This document shows, piece after piece, positions 25,756 to 35,028 of a stretch of DNA of 35,031 bases (within the stretch, counting starts at the first letter, position 1; the number at the start of each line of letters is the position of its first letter). The stretch lies in the NCBI GenBank assembly GCA_030595665.1, contig JAUVCV010000028.1, forward strand, positions 1-35,031. The letters are read 5' to 3'. A model generated the notes under the pieces. It was not told the origin of the DNA, made no database searches, and was given only the letters and a program-made list of their open reading frames with translations. Origin of the DNA: Methanogenium sp. GTDB taxonomy: Archaea; Halobacteriota; Methanomicrobia; Methanomicrobiales; Methanomicrobiaceae. The position numbers were made by a program, and so were the translations under genes.

Positions 25756-27135
25756 ATGAAATTCAGAATTGCAGGAATTTTTCTGGTTATTATTACCATC
25801 ATCTTTGCTGCCGGTTGCGTTGCATCATCCCCTGCGGCGGAAAGCGGCAATCAGGATGCCGCTGCCTCTATGACAGTACCGTTGTCTCAGGCTGATGAAG
25901 CGACATCAAAAAACCTTGATGAATACATGACGGCGCTTGACGATGCTGGTCAGTTTAGTGGTACCGTATTGGTGGCCCGGGGCGATACCATCCTCCTTTC
26001 AAAAGGATACGGCATGGCAAACAATGAGTTTTCTGTCCCTAACACGCCGCAGACCGTATTCCCTATTGCCTCGAACACCAAGCAGTTCACCGCTGCCGCC
26101 ATCATGAAGCTGCAGGAGCAGGGCCGACTGAATATTACCGACCCGGTTACGGATTATATTCCCGATGCCCCGCGATGGAAGGATATCCGTATCTATAATC
26201 TGATGAACCACACCTCGGGGATCCCGAGCCTGGGAGGATATTGTATTACTGATTCTGCGGATATTGCCCTTCCCGAACTTGTGAAACGGTTTGCCGACCT
26301 TCCCCTCACCTTCGAGCCCGGAGAGGGGTATGCCTATTCCAATAACGGCTACACTACGTTAAGCTACATCATCGAGCAGGCATCGGGCCTGTCATATGAC
26401 GATTACCTGATGGAAAATTTCTTTTTACCCCTCGAAATGACCAGCACCGGACCGGACAATGCCCGTGATGTTTTTCCCAATCGTGCGTCCGGGTACAACA
26501 CAATGGACGGGAAGCAGATTCATTACGATCTCCTGAATATCCATAACCTGTATGGCGCCGGATCGCTCCACTCAACGACCGAAGATCTCTTCTTATGGGA
26601 ACGGGCATTCCACACCCCCGGTGTCATCCTTACTTCGCCGTCACTTGATGCGATGACAGAATACGATTATGGGATTGCAAGTGGTGTCATGAACAACCGC
26701 ACCTCCATCGGTTTCTCAGGGCATGTATTAGGGTTTAATTCGGGAACGTCCTATTTGCCGGATGGGGATGTATCTGTCATGTTCCTTTTAAATCATGACC
26801 GGACGCCGATGGCAAACCTCTACGAAGACCTTCCGGCAATTGTCTTTAACGAGTCATATTCCCTGCCGCAGAAGATTGATCAGAAGGTAGTTTCCCTGAC
26901 AGCAGAAGAACTCGGGGAATACGTAGGAATTTATCCGTCGGATTTGGATGAGACATGGATGTATACGGTATTTACTGAAGGCAACCGCCTGTTCTACACA
27001 TCGGATGTGCCCTATGAGACCGTCGAGCTCTTCTTTGAGGGTAACGATACGTTTTTTATGACCCCTGAATCAGCAGACTCTGTCATATTTACGCGGGATA
27101 CCAATGGAACGGTCAACGACATGAATATGGAATAG
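25756..27135 (+). CDS. Serine beta-lactamase-like (class C/D-Ala-D-Ala carboxypeptidase-fold) lipoprotein
   Basis: A 459-residue exported protein. The signal peptide ends in a lipobox-like FAAGC (Cys21), so it is probably lipid-anchored outside the cell. The beta-lactamase domain (about 50-370) has the SxxK nucleophile Ser106-Lys109 (PIASNTKQF), the YxN motif at Tyr194 (YSNNGY), and a GFSGHVLGF stretch in the place of the KTG/HxG motif. A C-terminal beta-rich domain (about 385-459, YVGIYPSDLDETW) is of the kind found after many of these enzymes. Since this archaeon is unlikely to make peptidoglycan, it may be an esterase or peptidase. The SD GAGAGGG precedes the ATG. It is divergent from the ABC operon. 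Confidence 0.88.
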   Translation: MKFRIAGIFLVIITIIFAAGCVASSPAAESGNQDAAASMTVPLSQADEATSKNLDEYMTALDDAGQFSGTVLVARGDTILLSKGYGMANNEFSVPNTPQTVFPIASNTKQFTAAAIMKLQEQGRLNITDPVTDYIPDAPRWKDIRIYNLMNHTSGIPSLGGYCITDSADIALPELVKRFADLPLTFEPGEGYAYSNNGYTTLSYIIEQASGLSYDDYLMENFFLPLEMTSTGPDNARDVFPNRASGYNTMDGKQIHYDLLNIHNLYGAGSLHSTTEDLFLWERAFHTPGVILTSPSLDAMTEYDYGIASGVMNNRTSIGFSGHVLGFNSGTSYLPDGDVSVMFLLNHDRTPMANLYEDLPAIVFNESYSLPQKIDQKVVSLTAEELGEYVGIYPSDLDETWMYTVFTEGNRLFYTSDVPYETVELFFEGNDTFFMTPESADSVIFTRDTNGTVNDMNME

Positions 27136-27356
27136 TGTATGCAGGTCACCCTGCGATTTCATGCGGGTAGGTTGGATTGCAGTTGACCCGGTCTCAAGGG
27201 AGATGATGGTTCTGAAATACTTCCTTTTTTGCTATTCTCATTATTTTTATGTTCAGGAATAGGCAGAATCCATTCTCACCAACAAGACGCAAGGGGAATC
27301 TACCTGACATATTTATACAATGAAGTACAAATATGTGCATGGGTGATGCCGGTGGA
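27136..27356 (+). promoter_or_regulatory. Promoter and start region of the trp operon
   Basis: A TATA box (TATTTATA) is at 27310-27317, so transcription should begin near 27339. The site GGTGAT at 27342-27347 is a good SD placed 9 bases before the ATG at 27357. This fits a leader of about 18 bases and argues against the earlier in-frame ATGs at 27333 and 27339. T-rich stretches near 27224-27250 probably terminate the beta-lactamase-like transcript. No leader peptide with repeated Trp codons is present, so bacterial-type attenuation is unlikely. Confidence 0.65.
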
Positions 27357-28847
27357 ATGGAAACCGCAATACAACTGAACCTGTCCTTAAAAGAATTCGA
27401 AACAATTGCAGAAAACTGCACAAAACCCGCAATAATCCCTCTCTGTACCGCCCTGCCGGAAGGTTCCCTTCCCGGAAGTGAATATGGGTTTATCCTTGAG
27501 TCCCTCGATACGAAGCGACGGGATGCACGTTACTCGGTGATGGGTATCAATCCTGTGCTGGAAATCTCCATCAAAGATACCCTCAGCCTGACCGGTGACG
27601 AACGGTATGTCGCCTGCGCACGCCGGGCACCCGTGGGCAAAACGCCGGTGGAGACCATCCGGTCTGTGGTTGATGCCTTCACGGTATGTGCAGAGAACAC
27701 CCCGGAATTTATCGGGTGCTTTGCCGGATATTTTTCCTATGACCTTGTCTACTCACTTTTTGATCAGCTGTCAGAGCACCGGAGAGGAGAGAACGAAACG
27801 CCGCTGGCCGAGTTTATGTTCACCCGTGAGAGTATTGTCACTGATCACGATGAGAACAGCAGCTACCTCTTCAGCTATCCGCTGATCACCGAAGACTCAA
27901 TTCCTTCGGAGGAATACCGGAAGGCAGAACAACGCATCCGGGAACGGGCCGCTCTCATCGCTGTGCAGAAACAGACCGCATTGCCGGACGTTCCGTCCGG
28001 GAGCTTTGCCGGGACACCCCCGTCTGCCAACCTCACGCAGGAAGTCTTTGAAGATCGGGTAGCACAGGCAAGGGAGTACGTCCACGCGGGCGAAATTCTC
28101 CAGACCGTGCTCTCCCGGAGGATGACCTGTGCCTACACGGCACCGCCTTTTGCGCTGTATTCCGCCCTCAGGGAAGTGAACCCGAGCAATTATATGTACT
28201 TCCTCAACTTCGGGAAGCGGCAGATCATCGGATCCAGCCCGGAGATGCTGGTGAGAGTCGAAGGAAAAACGGTCACAACCGTTCCCATCGCTGGTACCCG
28301 TCCGCGGGGGCGGAACGGTGAAGAGGACATCGAACTTGCCAGAGATCTGCTCGCCGACAAAAAGGAGTGTGCAGAACACCTCATGCTTGTTGATCTCGCA
28401 CGAAATGACCTCGGCCGGGTCTGCACCTATGGCTCGGTCGCCCCGGAAATCTTCATGGCCGTTGAGAAGTTCTCCCATGTCCAGCATATCGTCTCACGGG
28501 TGAGCGGCGAGCTCCGGGATGACTGCGACCGGTTTGATGCCTTTGTCTCCTGTTTTCCCGCAGGGACAGTCTCCGGTGCGCCGAAGATACGGGCGATGCA
28601 GGTCATTGATGAACTGGAAGACGAGAAGAGAGGTATCTATGCCGGAGCGGCTGGCTACATCGGGCTCAACGGGGACCTGAACCTTGCGATCGCCATCAGG
28701 ACGGTCATCGTTGAAGACGGACAGGCCGCTGTCCAGACCGGAGCGGGCATCGTCGCGGATTCCGTGCCGGAGAAGGAGTACGCCGAGACCATGATGAAGG
28801 CCGGTGCCATGCTTGCCGCGATCAGAATGGCGGAGGAGCAGCCATGA
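27357..28847 (+). CDS. trpE: Anthranilate synthase component I
   Basis: Converts chorismate to anthranilate using ammonia from TrpG. The 496-residue protein has an N-terminal domain with the ILES segment (in FILESLD) that corresponds to the tryptophan-binding LLES motif, so feedback inhibition is likely. The catalytic domain shows QTVLSRRM, GSSPEML, IAGTRPRG, DKKECAEHLMLVDLARNDLGRV and FPAGTVSGAPKIRAM. It is the first gene of trpEGDCFBA, and its stop overlaps trpG in ATGA. The start is chosen from SD and TATA spacing. Confidence 0.95.
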   Translation: METAIQLNLSLKEFETIAENCTKPAIIPLCTALPEGSLPGSEYGFILESLDTKRRDARYSVMGINPVLEISIKDTLSLTGDERYVACARRAPVGKTPVETIRSVVDAFTVCAENTPEFIGCFAGYFSYDLVYSLFDQLSEHRRGENETPLAEFMFTRESIVTDHDENSSYLFSYPLITEDSIPSEEYRKAEQRIRERAALIAVQKQTALPDVPSGSFAGTPPSANLTQEVFEDRVAQAREYVHAGEILQTVLSRRMTCAYTAPPFALYSALREVNPSNYMYFLNFGKRQIIGSSPEMLVRVEGKTVTTVPIAGTRPRGRNGEEDIELARDLLADKKECAEHLMLVDLARNDLGRVCTYGSVAPEIFMAVEKFSHVQHIVSRVSGELRDDCDRFDAFVSCFPAGTVSGAPKIRAMQVIDELEDEKRGIYAGAAGYIGLNGDLNLAIAIRTVIVEDGQAAVQTGAGIVADSVPEKEYAETMMKAGAMLAAIRMAEEQP

Positions 28848-29419
28848 AGGTGCTCGTTATTGACTGCTACGACAGCTTCACCTACAACCTCTGCCAGATG
28901 ATCGGCCGTCTGGGTGCAGAACCGGTGGTGGTGCACAATGACGCATCGCCGGAAACCCTTCGTCTTCGGGATATTGAGCGAGTCATCCTCTCCCCCGGCC
29001 CCGGCCGGCCTGAAAAATCAGGTCTCTGCCTGCACGCCCTCAACACCATTTCCCGGGACATCCCGACACTGGGTGTCTGTCTCGGGCATCAGGCGATATG
29101 TCTGAACTTTGGAGGAGAGGTAGTCCGGGCAGAGCACCTGATGCACGGGATGACCTCCCCCATATCACATGATGGATTGGGGATATTTTCCGGGATTGAA
29201 AACCCGTTTACGGCGACCCGGTATCATTCCCTCATCGCGGACAGGGAGACGCTGCCCGATGAACTCGCGGTGACTGCGGTCAGTTGCGATGACGGCTATG
29301 TCATGGGCGTCCGGCACCGGGACTATCCGGTGGAGGGCATCCAGTTTCACCCGGAGAGCATCCTCACCAAACAGGGCAGATATCTGATGGAAAACTTCCT
29401 CGGGGGTGGATGCCGATGA
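28844..29419 (+). CDS. trpG: Anthranilate synthase component II (glutamine amidotransferase)
   Basis: A 191-residue class I glutamine amidotransferase that feeds ammonia to TrpE. The catalytic triad is visible: Cys in LGVCLGHQAI and His-Glu in QFHPESIL. LSPGPGRPEKSG is the oxyanion region. The ATG overlaps the trpE stop by 4 bases, and the stop overlaps trpD. In some archaea a TrpG also serves 4-amino-4-deoxychorismate synthesis; position within the operon makes the tryptophan role the main one. Confidence 0.95.
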   Translation: MKVLVIDCYDSFTYNLCQMIGRLGAEPVVVHNDASPETLRLRDIERVILSPGPGRPEKSGLCLHALNTISRDIPTLGVCLGHQAICLNFGGEVVRAEHLMHGMTSPISHDGLGIFSGIENPFTATRYHSLIADRETLPDELAVTAVSCDDGYVMGVRHRDYPVEGIQFHPESILTKQGRYLMENFLGGGCR

Positions 29420-30435
29420 TGCAGGAGAGCATTGCAAAGGCAGCCGCCCGGACAGATCTCACGGTCGGTGAAGCCGCATCCGCCATGCATATGATGATGA
29501 CCGGCAGGGCGACCGATGCACAGATTGGCGCTTTTCTGACCGCAATGAGCATGAAGGGAGAGACGACCGCAGAGATTGCCGCGTGTGCGGGGGTGCTCAG
29601 AACGCATGCCGCATCCATCAGCCCGCAGGTGGCGGGCACGCTCGTTGATACCTGTGGCACCGGCGGGGATATGCAGGGAACCTTCAATATCAGCACGACC
29701 GCCGCGTTTGTTGCTGCCGGTGCCGGTGTCCCTGTCGTGAAACACGGAAACCGGAGGGTGAGCAGCCAGTGTGGTTCTGCGGATCTGCTGGAAGAACTGG
29801 GCGTCTGCCTGTCCCTCCCGCCGGAAGAGACCTGCCGCATCATCGAAGAGATTGGTATCGGCTTTCTGTATGCACCCCTTCACCACCCGGCAATGAAAAC
29901 CGTGGCCGGGCCGCGGCGTGAGATCGGGATGCACAGCCTCTTCAACATTCTTGGCCCGCTGGCAAATCCCGCCGGGGCAGAGGCCCAGCTTGTCGGTGTC
30001 TACCGCCCGGAACTGACCAGGACTGTCGCCGAAGCCCTGCGGATGCTTGGTACACAACGGGCAATGGTCGTTTACGGTGACGGGCTGGATGAGATTACAA
30101 CAGTTGGAACAACCCGGGTATCAGAGCTGAAAAACGGGACAATAGACCACTACGAGATCTGTTGCCGTGACTTCGGCATCCCGGAGGCTGACCCGGCCGC
30201 ACTCAGGGGAGGCGATGCCGAACAGAATGCAGCGATATGCAGGCATGTCCTGAGTGGAGATGAGGGGCCGGCACGCGATATCGTGCTTATGAATGCCGGG
30301 GCTGCCATCTGCATCGGCGGCAGGGCGGATTCGCCTGAACAGGGCATCCGTTATGCGGAGGCTGCGATTGACTCGGGGCGGGCACAGGAGAAACTGGACG
30401 CACTTGTGAAAATGACGGGGGGAACTCCACTATGA
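29416..30435 (+). CDS. trpD: Anthranilate phosphoribosyltransferase
   Basis: Joins anthranilate and PRPP. A 339-residue protein with the glycine-rich DTCGTGGD (PRPP loop), FNISTTAAFVAAGAG, KHGNRRVSSQCGSADLLEELG and GPLANPAGAEAQLVGVY, and the DGLDEI metal region. The ATG at 29416 overlaps the trpG stop; ATGs at 29410 and 29419 are in frame and possible. A GGGGTGG stretch just before provides an SD. The stop overlaps trpC by 4 bases. Confidence 0.95.
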   Translation: MMQESIAKAAARTDLTVGEAASAMHMMMTGRATDAQIGAFLTAMSMKGETTAEIAACAGVLRTHAASISPQVAGTLVDTCGTGGDMQGTFNISTTAAFVAAGAGVPVVKHGNRRVSSQCGSADLLEELGVCLSLPPEETCRIIEEIGIGFLYAPLHHPAMKTVAGPRREIGMHSLFNILGPLANPAGAEAQLVGVYRPELTRTVAEALRMLGTQRAMVVYGDGLDEITTVGTTRVSELKNGTIDHYEICCRDFGIPEADPAALRGGDAEQNAAICRHVLSGDEGPARDIVLMNAGAAICIGGRADSPEQGIRYAEAAIDSGRAQEKLDALVKMTGGTPL

Positions 30436-31178
30436 TACTCGATGATATTATCAAAATGACACAGCTTCGCATCCGGGAACCGGAAGAGAGGGGAAAAAGA
30501 CCGCATCCACGAAGCCTGAAGGGTGCAATTCTGTCTGTTCCGGGCAGGCACGCGGTGATTGCCGAAATTAAGTTTTCCTCTCCGTCCGCGGGCCGGATAC
30601 GGGAACGAATCGATCCGGGAGAGATCGCAGTGGCATACCGGAAGGGCGGGTGCGTGGCCCTCTCGGTTCTCACGGAACCTGCCTACTTCGGGGGCAGGCC
30701 GGAGGATATTGCAGCGGTGAAGAACGCCGTCCCTCTTCCGGTATTGCGAAAGGACTTCATCATCGATCTGCGCCAGATTGCAGAGACAAGATTTCTCGGA
30801 GCGGATGCCGTGCTCTTGATTGCCGGTCTCCTGGGTGAGCATCTCTGCGACTTTGTCTCCGCTGCGTATGCCGCGGGACTTGAACCCCTTGTCGAGGTGC
30901 ATACCCCTGCTGAGGTAAAGATCGCCCTTGCATCCGGTGCAGAGATGATTGGCATCAACAACCGTGACCTTTGGACGATGCAGGTAAGGCCGGAGACAAC
31001 GGCCGCCCTTGCCGGTTCCATACGGAATGCCGGCAGACTCGTTGTCTCGATGAGCGGAATCAAAGGGCCGGAGGATATCCGGCGGCTCGCCCCGTATGCC
31101 GATGCCTTTCTCGCGGGGACGGCCCTGATGTCAGCAGAAGATCCCCAGACGGTGCTGGAGGGATTCGTATGCGCATAA
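30432..31178 (+). CDS. trpC: Indole-3-glycerol phosphate synthase
   Basis: Closes the indole ring from CdRP. A 248-residue TIM barrel. Key segments are AEIKFSSPSAG (catalytic Lys, phosphate loop), VLTEPAYFGG, VLRKDFIID (catalytic Lys), EVHTPAEV, GINNRDL and the phosphate-binding MSGIKGPEDIRRL. Length is normal. Its start overlaps trpD and its end overlaps trpF by 10 bases. It is separate from TrpF, unlike the fused enterobacterial form. Confidence 0.95.
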   Translation: MILDDIIKMTQLRIREPEERGKRPHPRSLKGAILSVPGRHAVIAEIKFSSPSAGRIRERIDPGEIAVAYRKGGCVALSVLTEPAYFGGRPEDIAAVKNAVPLPVLRKDFIIDLRQIAETRFLGADAVLLIAGLLGEHLCDFVSAAYAAGLEPLVEVHTPAEVKIALASGAEMIGINNRDLWTMQVRPETTAALAGSIRNAGRLVVSMSGIKGPEDIRRLAPYADAFLAGTALMSAEDPQTVLEGFVCA

Positions 31179-31738
31179 AAATATGCGGCGTGACCTCGCC
31201 TGAGGATGCCTGTCTGGCAGAGGAGGCCGGAGCCGATGCAGTGGGCATCGTCGTCTTCAGCGATTCACCGCGTTCGGTTGCAATCGAGCGTGCCGGAGAG
31301 ATATTCGATGCCCTTGGGCCGTTCACCACCGGGGTCTGTGTGAGCGCAACCGACGATGCGGAGGATATTGATGAGATGCTCGCACTCCGGCCCCCGGTGG
31401 TGCAGGTGGGGGCAGATGTTTCTCTTCCCCGCACCCGTGCCCGCGTCCTGCGTATGGTTGCTCCCGGTGAGATTCCGTCCCACCACTGTGATGCGGTCGT
31501 CATCGATGCGAGCAGGGGCAAGGGACTGGCCTTCAACCGGGAGTTTGCCCGGCAGGTGCTGGAGAGATCTTCTCTCCCGGTCGTCCTTGCCGGGGGGCTG
31601 ACCCCGGAGAATGTCGGGGCGGCAGCGGCCCTCAAACCCTATGCGCTGGATGTGGCCTCCGGTGTCGAGAGCCGGCCCGGCGTAAAAGATCCCCGACTGG
31701 TGCATGCATTCGTCAGTGCATGCCGGAGGTTCGCATGA
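31169..31738 (+). CDS. trpF: Phosphoribosylanthranilate isomerase
   Basis: Amadori rearrangement of PRA to CdRP. A 189-residue TIM barrel with [11 protein letters not shown] (catalytic Cys), [24 protein letters not shown], the catalytic Asp in [10 protein letters not shown] and [10 protein letters not shown]. The true start at 31169 has a strong SD (GGAGGGA) within the trpC end; the open frame continues far upstream but there lies inside trpC. The stop overlaps the trpB start in ATGA. Confidence 0.94.
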   Translation: MRIKICGVTSPEDACLAEEAGADAVGIVVFSDSPRSVAIERAGEIFDALGPFTTGVCVSATDDAEDIDEMLALRPPVVQVGADVSLPRTRARVLRMVAPGEIPSHHCDAVVIDASRGKGLAFNREFARQVLERSSLPVVLAGGLTPENVGAAAALKPYALDVASGVESRPGVKDPRLVHAFVSACRRFA

Positions 31739-32901
31739 GCGACGGCCGGTTTGGTGACTATGGTGGACAGTTTGTCCCCGAAACCCTCATGGCTGCGGTA
31801 ACGGCGCTGGAGGAGGGGAGAAATGCCGTCTGTCAGACGCAGGAGTTCCGGGACGAGCTTTCGTTCTACCTGAAGGAGTATGCCGGACGGGAGACGCCCC
31901 TCACCTTCTGCCGGAATGTCTCTGACGATATGGGCTGCAAAGTATACCTCAAACGTGAGGATCTCCTCCACAGCGGGGCGCACAAACTCAACAATACTCT
32001 CGGGCAGGGCCTTCTTGCACGCCATATGGGCAAGAAACGGCTGATTGCCGAGACCGGTGCCGGGCAGCACGGTGTGGCGACAGCGATTGCCGGCGCCGTG
32101 CTGAACCTCCCGGTTGAGGTGTATATGGGGGAGACTGACTGTAAACGCCAGCAGCTCAACGTCTTCCGGATGGAGCTGATGGGTGCAAAGGTCATCCCGG
32201 TGAAGGGCGGCACGGCAACCCTCAAAGATGCGGTCAACGAGGCAATGCGGGAATGGGCGGCCAGCAGTGAGGATTCGGCGTATATCCTCGGTTCTGTCGT
32301 CGGCCCGCACCCTTACCCGGAGATGGTCAGGGATTTCCAGACCGTGATCGGAACCGAGGCCCGGAGGCAGATCCTTGAGCGGGAAGAGTGTCTCCCGGAT
32401 ACGATTATTGCCTGTGTAGGCGGTGGCTCCAATGCCATCGGCATGTTTCATCCCTTTTTGCAGGATGATGTGAGGCTTGTTGGTGTCGAGGCCGGCGGTC
32501 GGGGCAGTGCACCCGGTGAACACGGGGCCTCACTGGAGAGTGGCCGGCCGGGGATTTTGCACGGCGCTCTCTCCTACCTGCTGCAGGACGATGACGGACA
32601 GGTCATCGATACCCATTCGGTGGCAGCGGGTCTGGATTATCCCTCGGTCGGGCCGGAGCACAGCATGCTCAAAGATGCCGGCCGGGTGCACTATGAAAGT
32701 GTGCCGGATGCTGACGTCCTGAAGGCCTTCCGCTACCTCTCCCGCAGGGAGGGCATCGTGCCGGCTCTGGAGTCGGCGCATGCGGTGGCCTATCTTATCC
32801 GGGAGCAGGATCGTTTTGAAAAAGATGATGTCGTCATCATCAACCTCTCGGGGAGGGGTGACAAGGATATATCACGGGAGGTGGTGCATGAACAGATTTG
32901 A
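31735..32901 (+). CDS. trpB: Tryptophan synthase beta chain
   Basis: PLP enzyme that joins indole and serine. A 388-residue protein of the TrpB1 type, with [14 protein letters not shown] at the N-terminus, the PLP lysine in [24 protein letters not shown], the phosphate cup [12 protein letters not shown] and [12 protein letters not shown]. An SD GGAGGTTCGC precedes the ATG at 31735, which overlaps the trpF stop. It overlaps trpA by 14 bases, in line with the alpha2-beta2 complex. Confidence 0.96.
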   Translation: MSDGRFGDYGGQFVPETLMAAVTALEEGRNAVCQTQEFRDELSFYLKEYAGRETPLTFCRNVSDDMGCKVYLKREDLLHSGAHKLNNTLGQGLLARHMGKKRLIAETGAGQHGVATAIAGAVLNLPVEVYMGETDCKRQQLNVFRMELMGAKVIPVKGGTATLKDAVNEAMREWAASSEDSAYILGSVVGPHPYPEMVRDFQTVIGTEARRQILEREECLPDTIIACVGGGSNAIGMFHPFLQDDVRLVGVEAGGRGSAPGEHGASLESGRPGILHGALSYLLQDDDGQVIDTHSVAAGLDYPSVGPEHSMLKDAGRVHYESVPDADVLKAFRYLSRREGIVPALESAHAVAYLIREQDRFEKDDVVIINLSGRGDKDISREVVHEQI

Positions 32902-33706
32902 AACGGTCTTTGAGCGGCCGGCGTTCATCGCGTTTACGGTGGCAGGCGACCCTGACCCGGCGACCTCGCTCGCGGTGGTACAGACACTCATCCGTTCCGG
33001 GGCGGATATCCTGGAGCTGGGCATCCCGTTCTCTGATCCCGTGGGTGACGGGCCGGTTATCCAGCGGGCTGATGAACGGGCACTTTGTGCCGGGGCAACG
33101 ACTGACTCTGCCTTTGCACTGGTGCGGGATGTCCGCAGGGAGTCGGACGTGCCGGTCGTGCTGCTGGTATACGGCAACACGGTCTTTGCCCGCGGGCCGG
33201 AACGCTTCTATCGGGAAGCGAAGGCGGCCGGTGTGGACGGGATATTAATTGTTGATATGCCAATCGAAGAGGCGGAAATGGTGCTGGCGTATGCAACAGA
33301 GACCGGGATTGCGCCGATATTCACGGTGACCCCGACCACCCCGCCGGAGCGGGTAAAAAAGATTGCAGAAATGGCCGGCGGGTTTCTGTATCTTGTCTCC
33401 CTCTCCGGGGTGACCGGGAGACGTGAGACGCTCTCGGAGGCTGCCCTTCCTTTGATCCAAAGCGTCCGGGAAGAGACCGCACTGCCGCTCGCCCTTGGCT
33501 TCGGGATTGCCACAGAAACCCATGCCCGGCAGGCGGTGGCGGCAGGCGCTGACGGGGTAATTGTCGGCAGCGCCATCGTGGAAATTATCGAGAGACATGT
33601 CGGGGATGTGGAGGGCATGGAACGGGAACTCTCGGACTACATCGTTCGGATGAAGGCGGCGGTGGTGGGTTCCGTCCCGGTGGATGAAGATCAGAATTCT
33701 GTGTGA
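32888..33706 (+). CDS. trpA: Tryptophan synthase alpha chain
   Basis: Cleaves indole-3-glycerol phosphate to indole, which is channelled to TrpB. A 272-residue TIM barrel with [33 protein letters not shown] (catalytic Glu near residue 45) and IVDMPIEEA (catalytic Asp). The later [12 protein letters not shown] and [12 protein letters not shown] form the phosphate site. An SD GGAGGTGG precedes the ATG at 32888. It is the last trp gene; only 25 bases separate its stop from the convergent membrane-protein gene. Confidence 0.96.
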   Translation: MNRFETVFERPAFIAFTVAGDPDPATSLAVVQTLIRSGADILELGIPFSDPVGDGPVIQRADERALCAGATTDSAFALVRDVRRESDVPVVLLVYGNTVFARGPERFYREAKAAGVDGILIVDMPIEEAEMVLAYATETGIAPIFTVTPTTPPERVKKIAEMAGGFLYLVSLSGVTGRRETLSEAALPLIQSVREETALPLALGFGIATETHARQAVAAGADGVIVGSAIVEIIERHVGDVEGMERELSDYIVRMKAAVVGSVPVDEDQNSV

Positions 33707-33731
33707 GACAGCACAGATATTTATCTGAACA

Positions 33732-34613
33732 TCAGCTGATCAGACCGGTAAAAGGGAATATCAGCACTGAAACGATGAAACAGAATGTGAAGGCAGAGAT
33801 TTCCATCCATTTTTCCGGTATCTTTGATCGTATGCAGGAGAGAGGGGCAGCGGCTCCAATGGATACCGCAAGAACAGGAATAATCCATATTGGGAAATAA
33901 TTTTGGATGCACGGGAGTCCTGCCAGGAAGTTCCAGGGCAGAGCGATCACTACAGCTGAGATGAGCATTATTGCTGAAATCCTGAAATCATGGTGATTCC
34001 CTGCATCTTTCATGCATGCATTGAGAATGATGAGTATCAGCGCTGCAACCGAGGCTGATGCGACGGAGTAGGTGAACCATATTGTGGCGGGAATGAGTAA
34101 CCCCGGCACAAGGAGGAGGTATTTTTCCGGCTTCAGTTTTTCATAGACCCGTCTGATAAAAATTAGCACGCTCACCGCAGCGAGTGAAAGGATGAGGGGG
34201 CCGATACAGTCTCCCAGAACTGCTACATACCACGGGTAGTATTCGACCATGGCAGGGCCTCCGCACTGGTATTGTGAGGAGCGAAAGTATGCCGGGTAGA
34301 GGACAGATATGAAAAATACTGCTATCAGTTCGTCTTTTGTATGCAGGTATCGTCTGAAAACAATTAGAGGTGTGATGAGTATCAGAACTGTTCCAATCGT
34401 TTGGGTAATCTCACCTGTTAAACTGATCCCGGAAAAACCGCTGGAGACTGCCACCAGGAAAAAACCGCCAGCAATTGCGGTAATGAACTGATATTTTTCA
34501 TTCCTGAGCTTCTGTAATCCCAGATATATCAGGACTGAAATGAGTGCAAAGGCAATACTTACCAGAACGAATGAATTTATGAAAAAGTCGAAGAAAACGA
34601 GGATAATATTCAT
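33732..34613 (-). CDS. Polytopic membrane protein of unknown function
   Basis: A 293-residue protein with about nine hydrophobic segments spread over its whole length and short, mildly basic loops. One external loop (near YFRSSQYQCGGPAMVEYYPWY) has Cys and aromatic residues. No transport or enzyme motif was recognised. The ATG at 34613 (MNIILVFFDF) is preferred because AAGGGAAAT precedes it; an in-frame ATG at 34634 has no SD. It is convergent with trpA, and a promoter should lie upstream of 34634 on the minus strand. Confidence 0.65.
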   Translation of the reverse strand: MNIILVFFDFFINSFVLVSIAFALISVLIYLGLQKLRNEKYQFITAIAGGFFLVAVSSGFSGISLTGEITQTIGTVLILITPLIVFRRYLHTKDELIAVFFISVLYPAYFRSSQYQCGGPAMVEYYPWYVAVLGDCIGPLILSLAAVSVLIFIRRVYEKLKPEKYLLLVPGLLIPATIWFTYSVASASVAALILIILNACMKDAGNHHDFRISAIMLISAVVIALPWNFLAGLPCIQNYFPIWIIPVLAVSIGAAAPLSCIRSKIPEKWMEISAFTFCFIVSVLIFPFTGLIS

Positions 34614-34634
34614 ATTTCCCTTAACCAGGTTCAT

Positions 34635-35002
34635 TTTTGGTTAAGGTCGTATATGCGGTTATTGCATCACTGCCAAATGCAAAATTTATTACTATGTTGT
34701 ACTGATTCCGGTGTTTGGCGGCCGAAAAGATACACTCCACCGGTAAGGTAGTCTGGTACAGCAATTGTACACCGGAAAAATGAGATTTCCCCCTGCAAAC
34801 CTTCATGGAGGAGAAGGTAGAATCCCTCTCCTATGAGAGAAGGGTATGCACGGCTCAGTCCTGAGAGAAAAAATGTTCTGATTTTCTTGTATCCTGAATA
34901 GAGCAATTTTGATCACTAGGTCGCCCTACAACTTTTTTGATTTGTCCATTTCGCCCCCTTTTTAGAGATTTGGGCATAGAATATAGCCGATAGATTATTA
35001 TA
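34635..35002. other. Intergenic region upstream of the right window edge
   Basis: No convincing gene is present in these 368 bases. Short frames on both strands lack SD sites and recognisable similarity. The motif TTGATCACTA occurs at 34909-34918 and again, in both orientations, within the palindrome at 35003-35028. An A+T-rich stretch at about 34990-35002 is the likely TATA region of the next gene. Confidence 0.4.
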
Positions 35003-35028
35003 TCATAGTGATCAATTGATCACTATGA
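35003..35028 (+). promoter_or_regulatory. Perfect 26-base palindrome, probable operator at a gene start
   Basis: The left half TCATAGTGATCAA is the exact reverse complement of the right half, with the centre between 35015 and 35016. The A+T-rich element TTATTATA (about 34995-35002) lies roughly 25 bases before ATGAGTT at 35024, the spacing expected from a TATA box to the start of a leaderless archaeal message. The palindrome therefore covers the region where a repressor would block polymerase. The gene itself lies beyond the window. Confidence 0.55.

Noticed and set aside
31639-32523. 294-residue minus-strand frame opposite trpF and trpB
   Set aside because: It is an artefact of high G+C coding DNA; trpB and trpF are unmistakable on the plus strand.
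34667-34906. 79-residue minus-strand frame and a 22-residue plus-strand frame near 34829
   Set aside because: Neither has an SD site, membrane pattern or recognised similarity, so they are left as non-coding; a remnant of a gene cannot be excluded.
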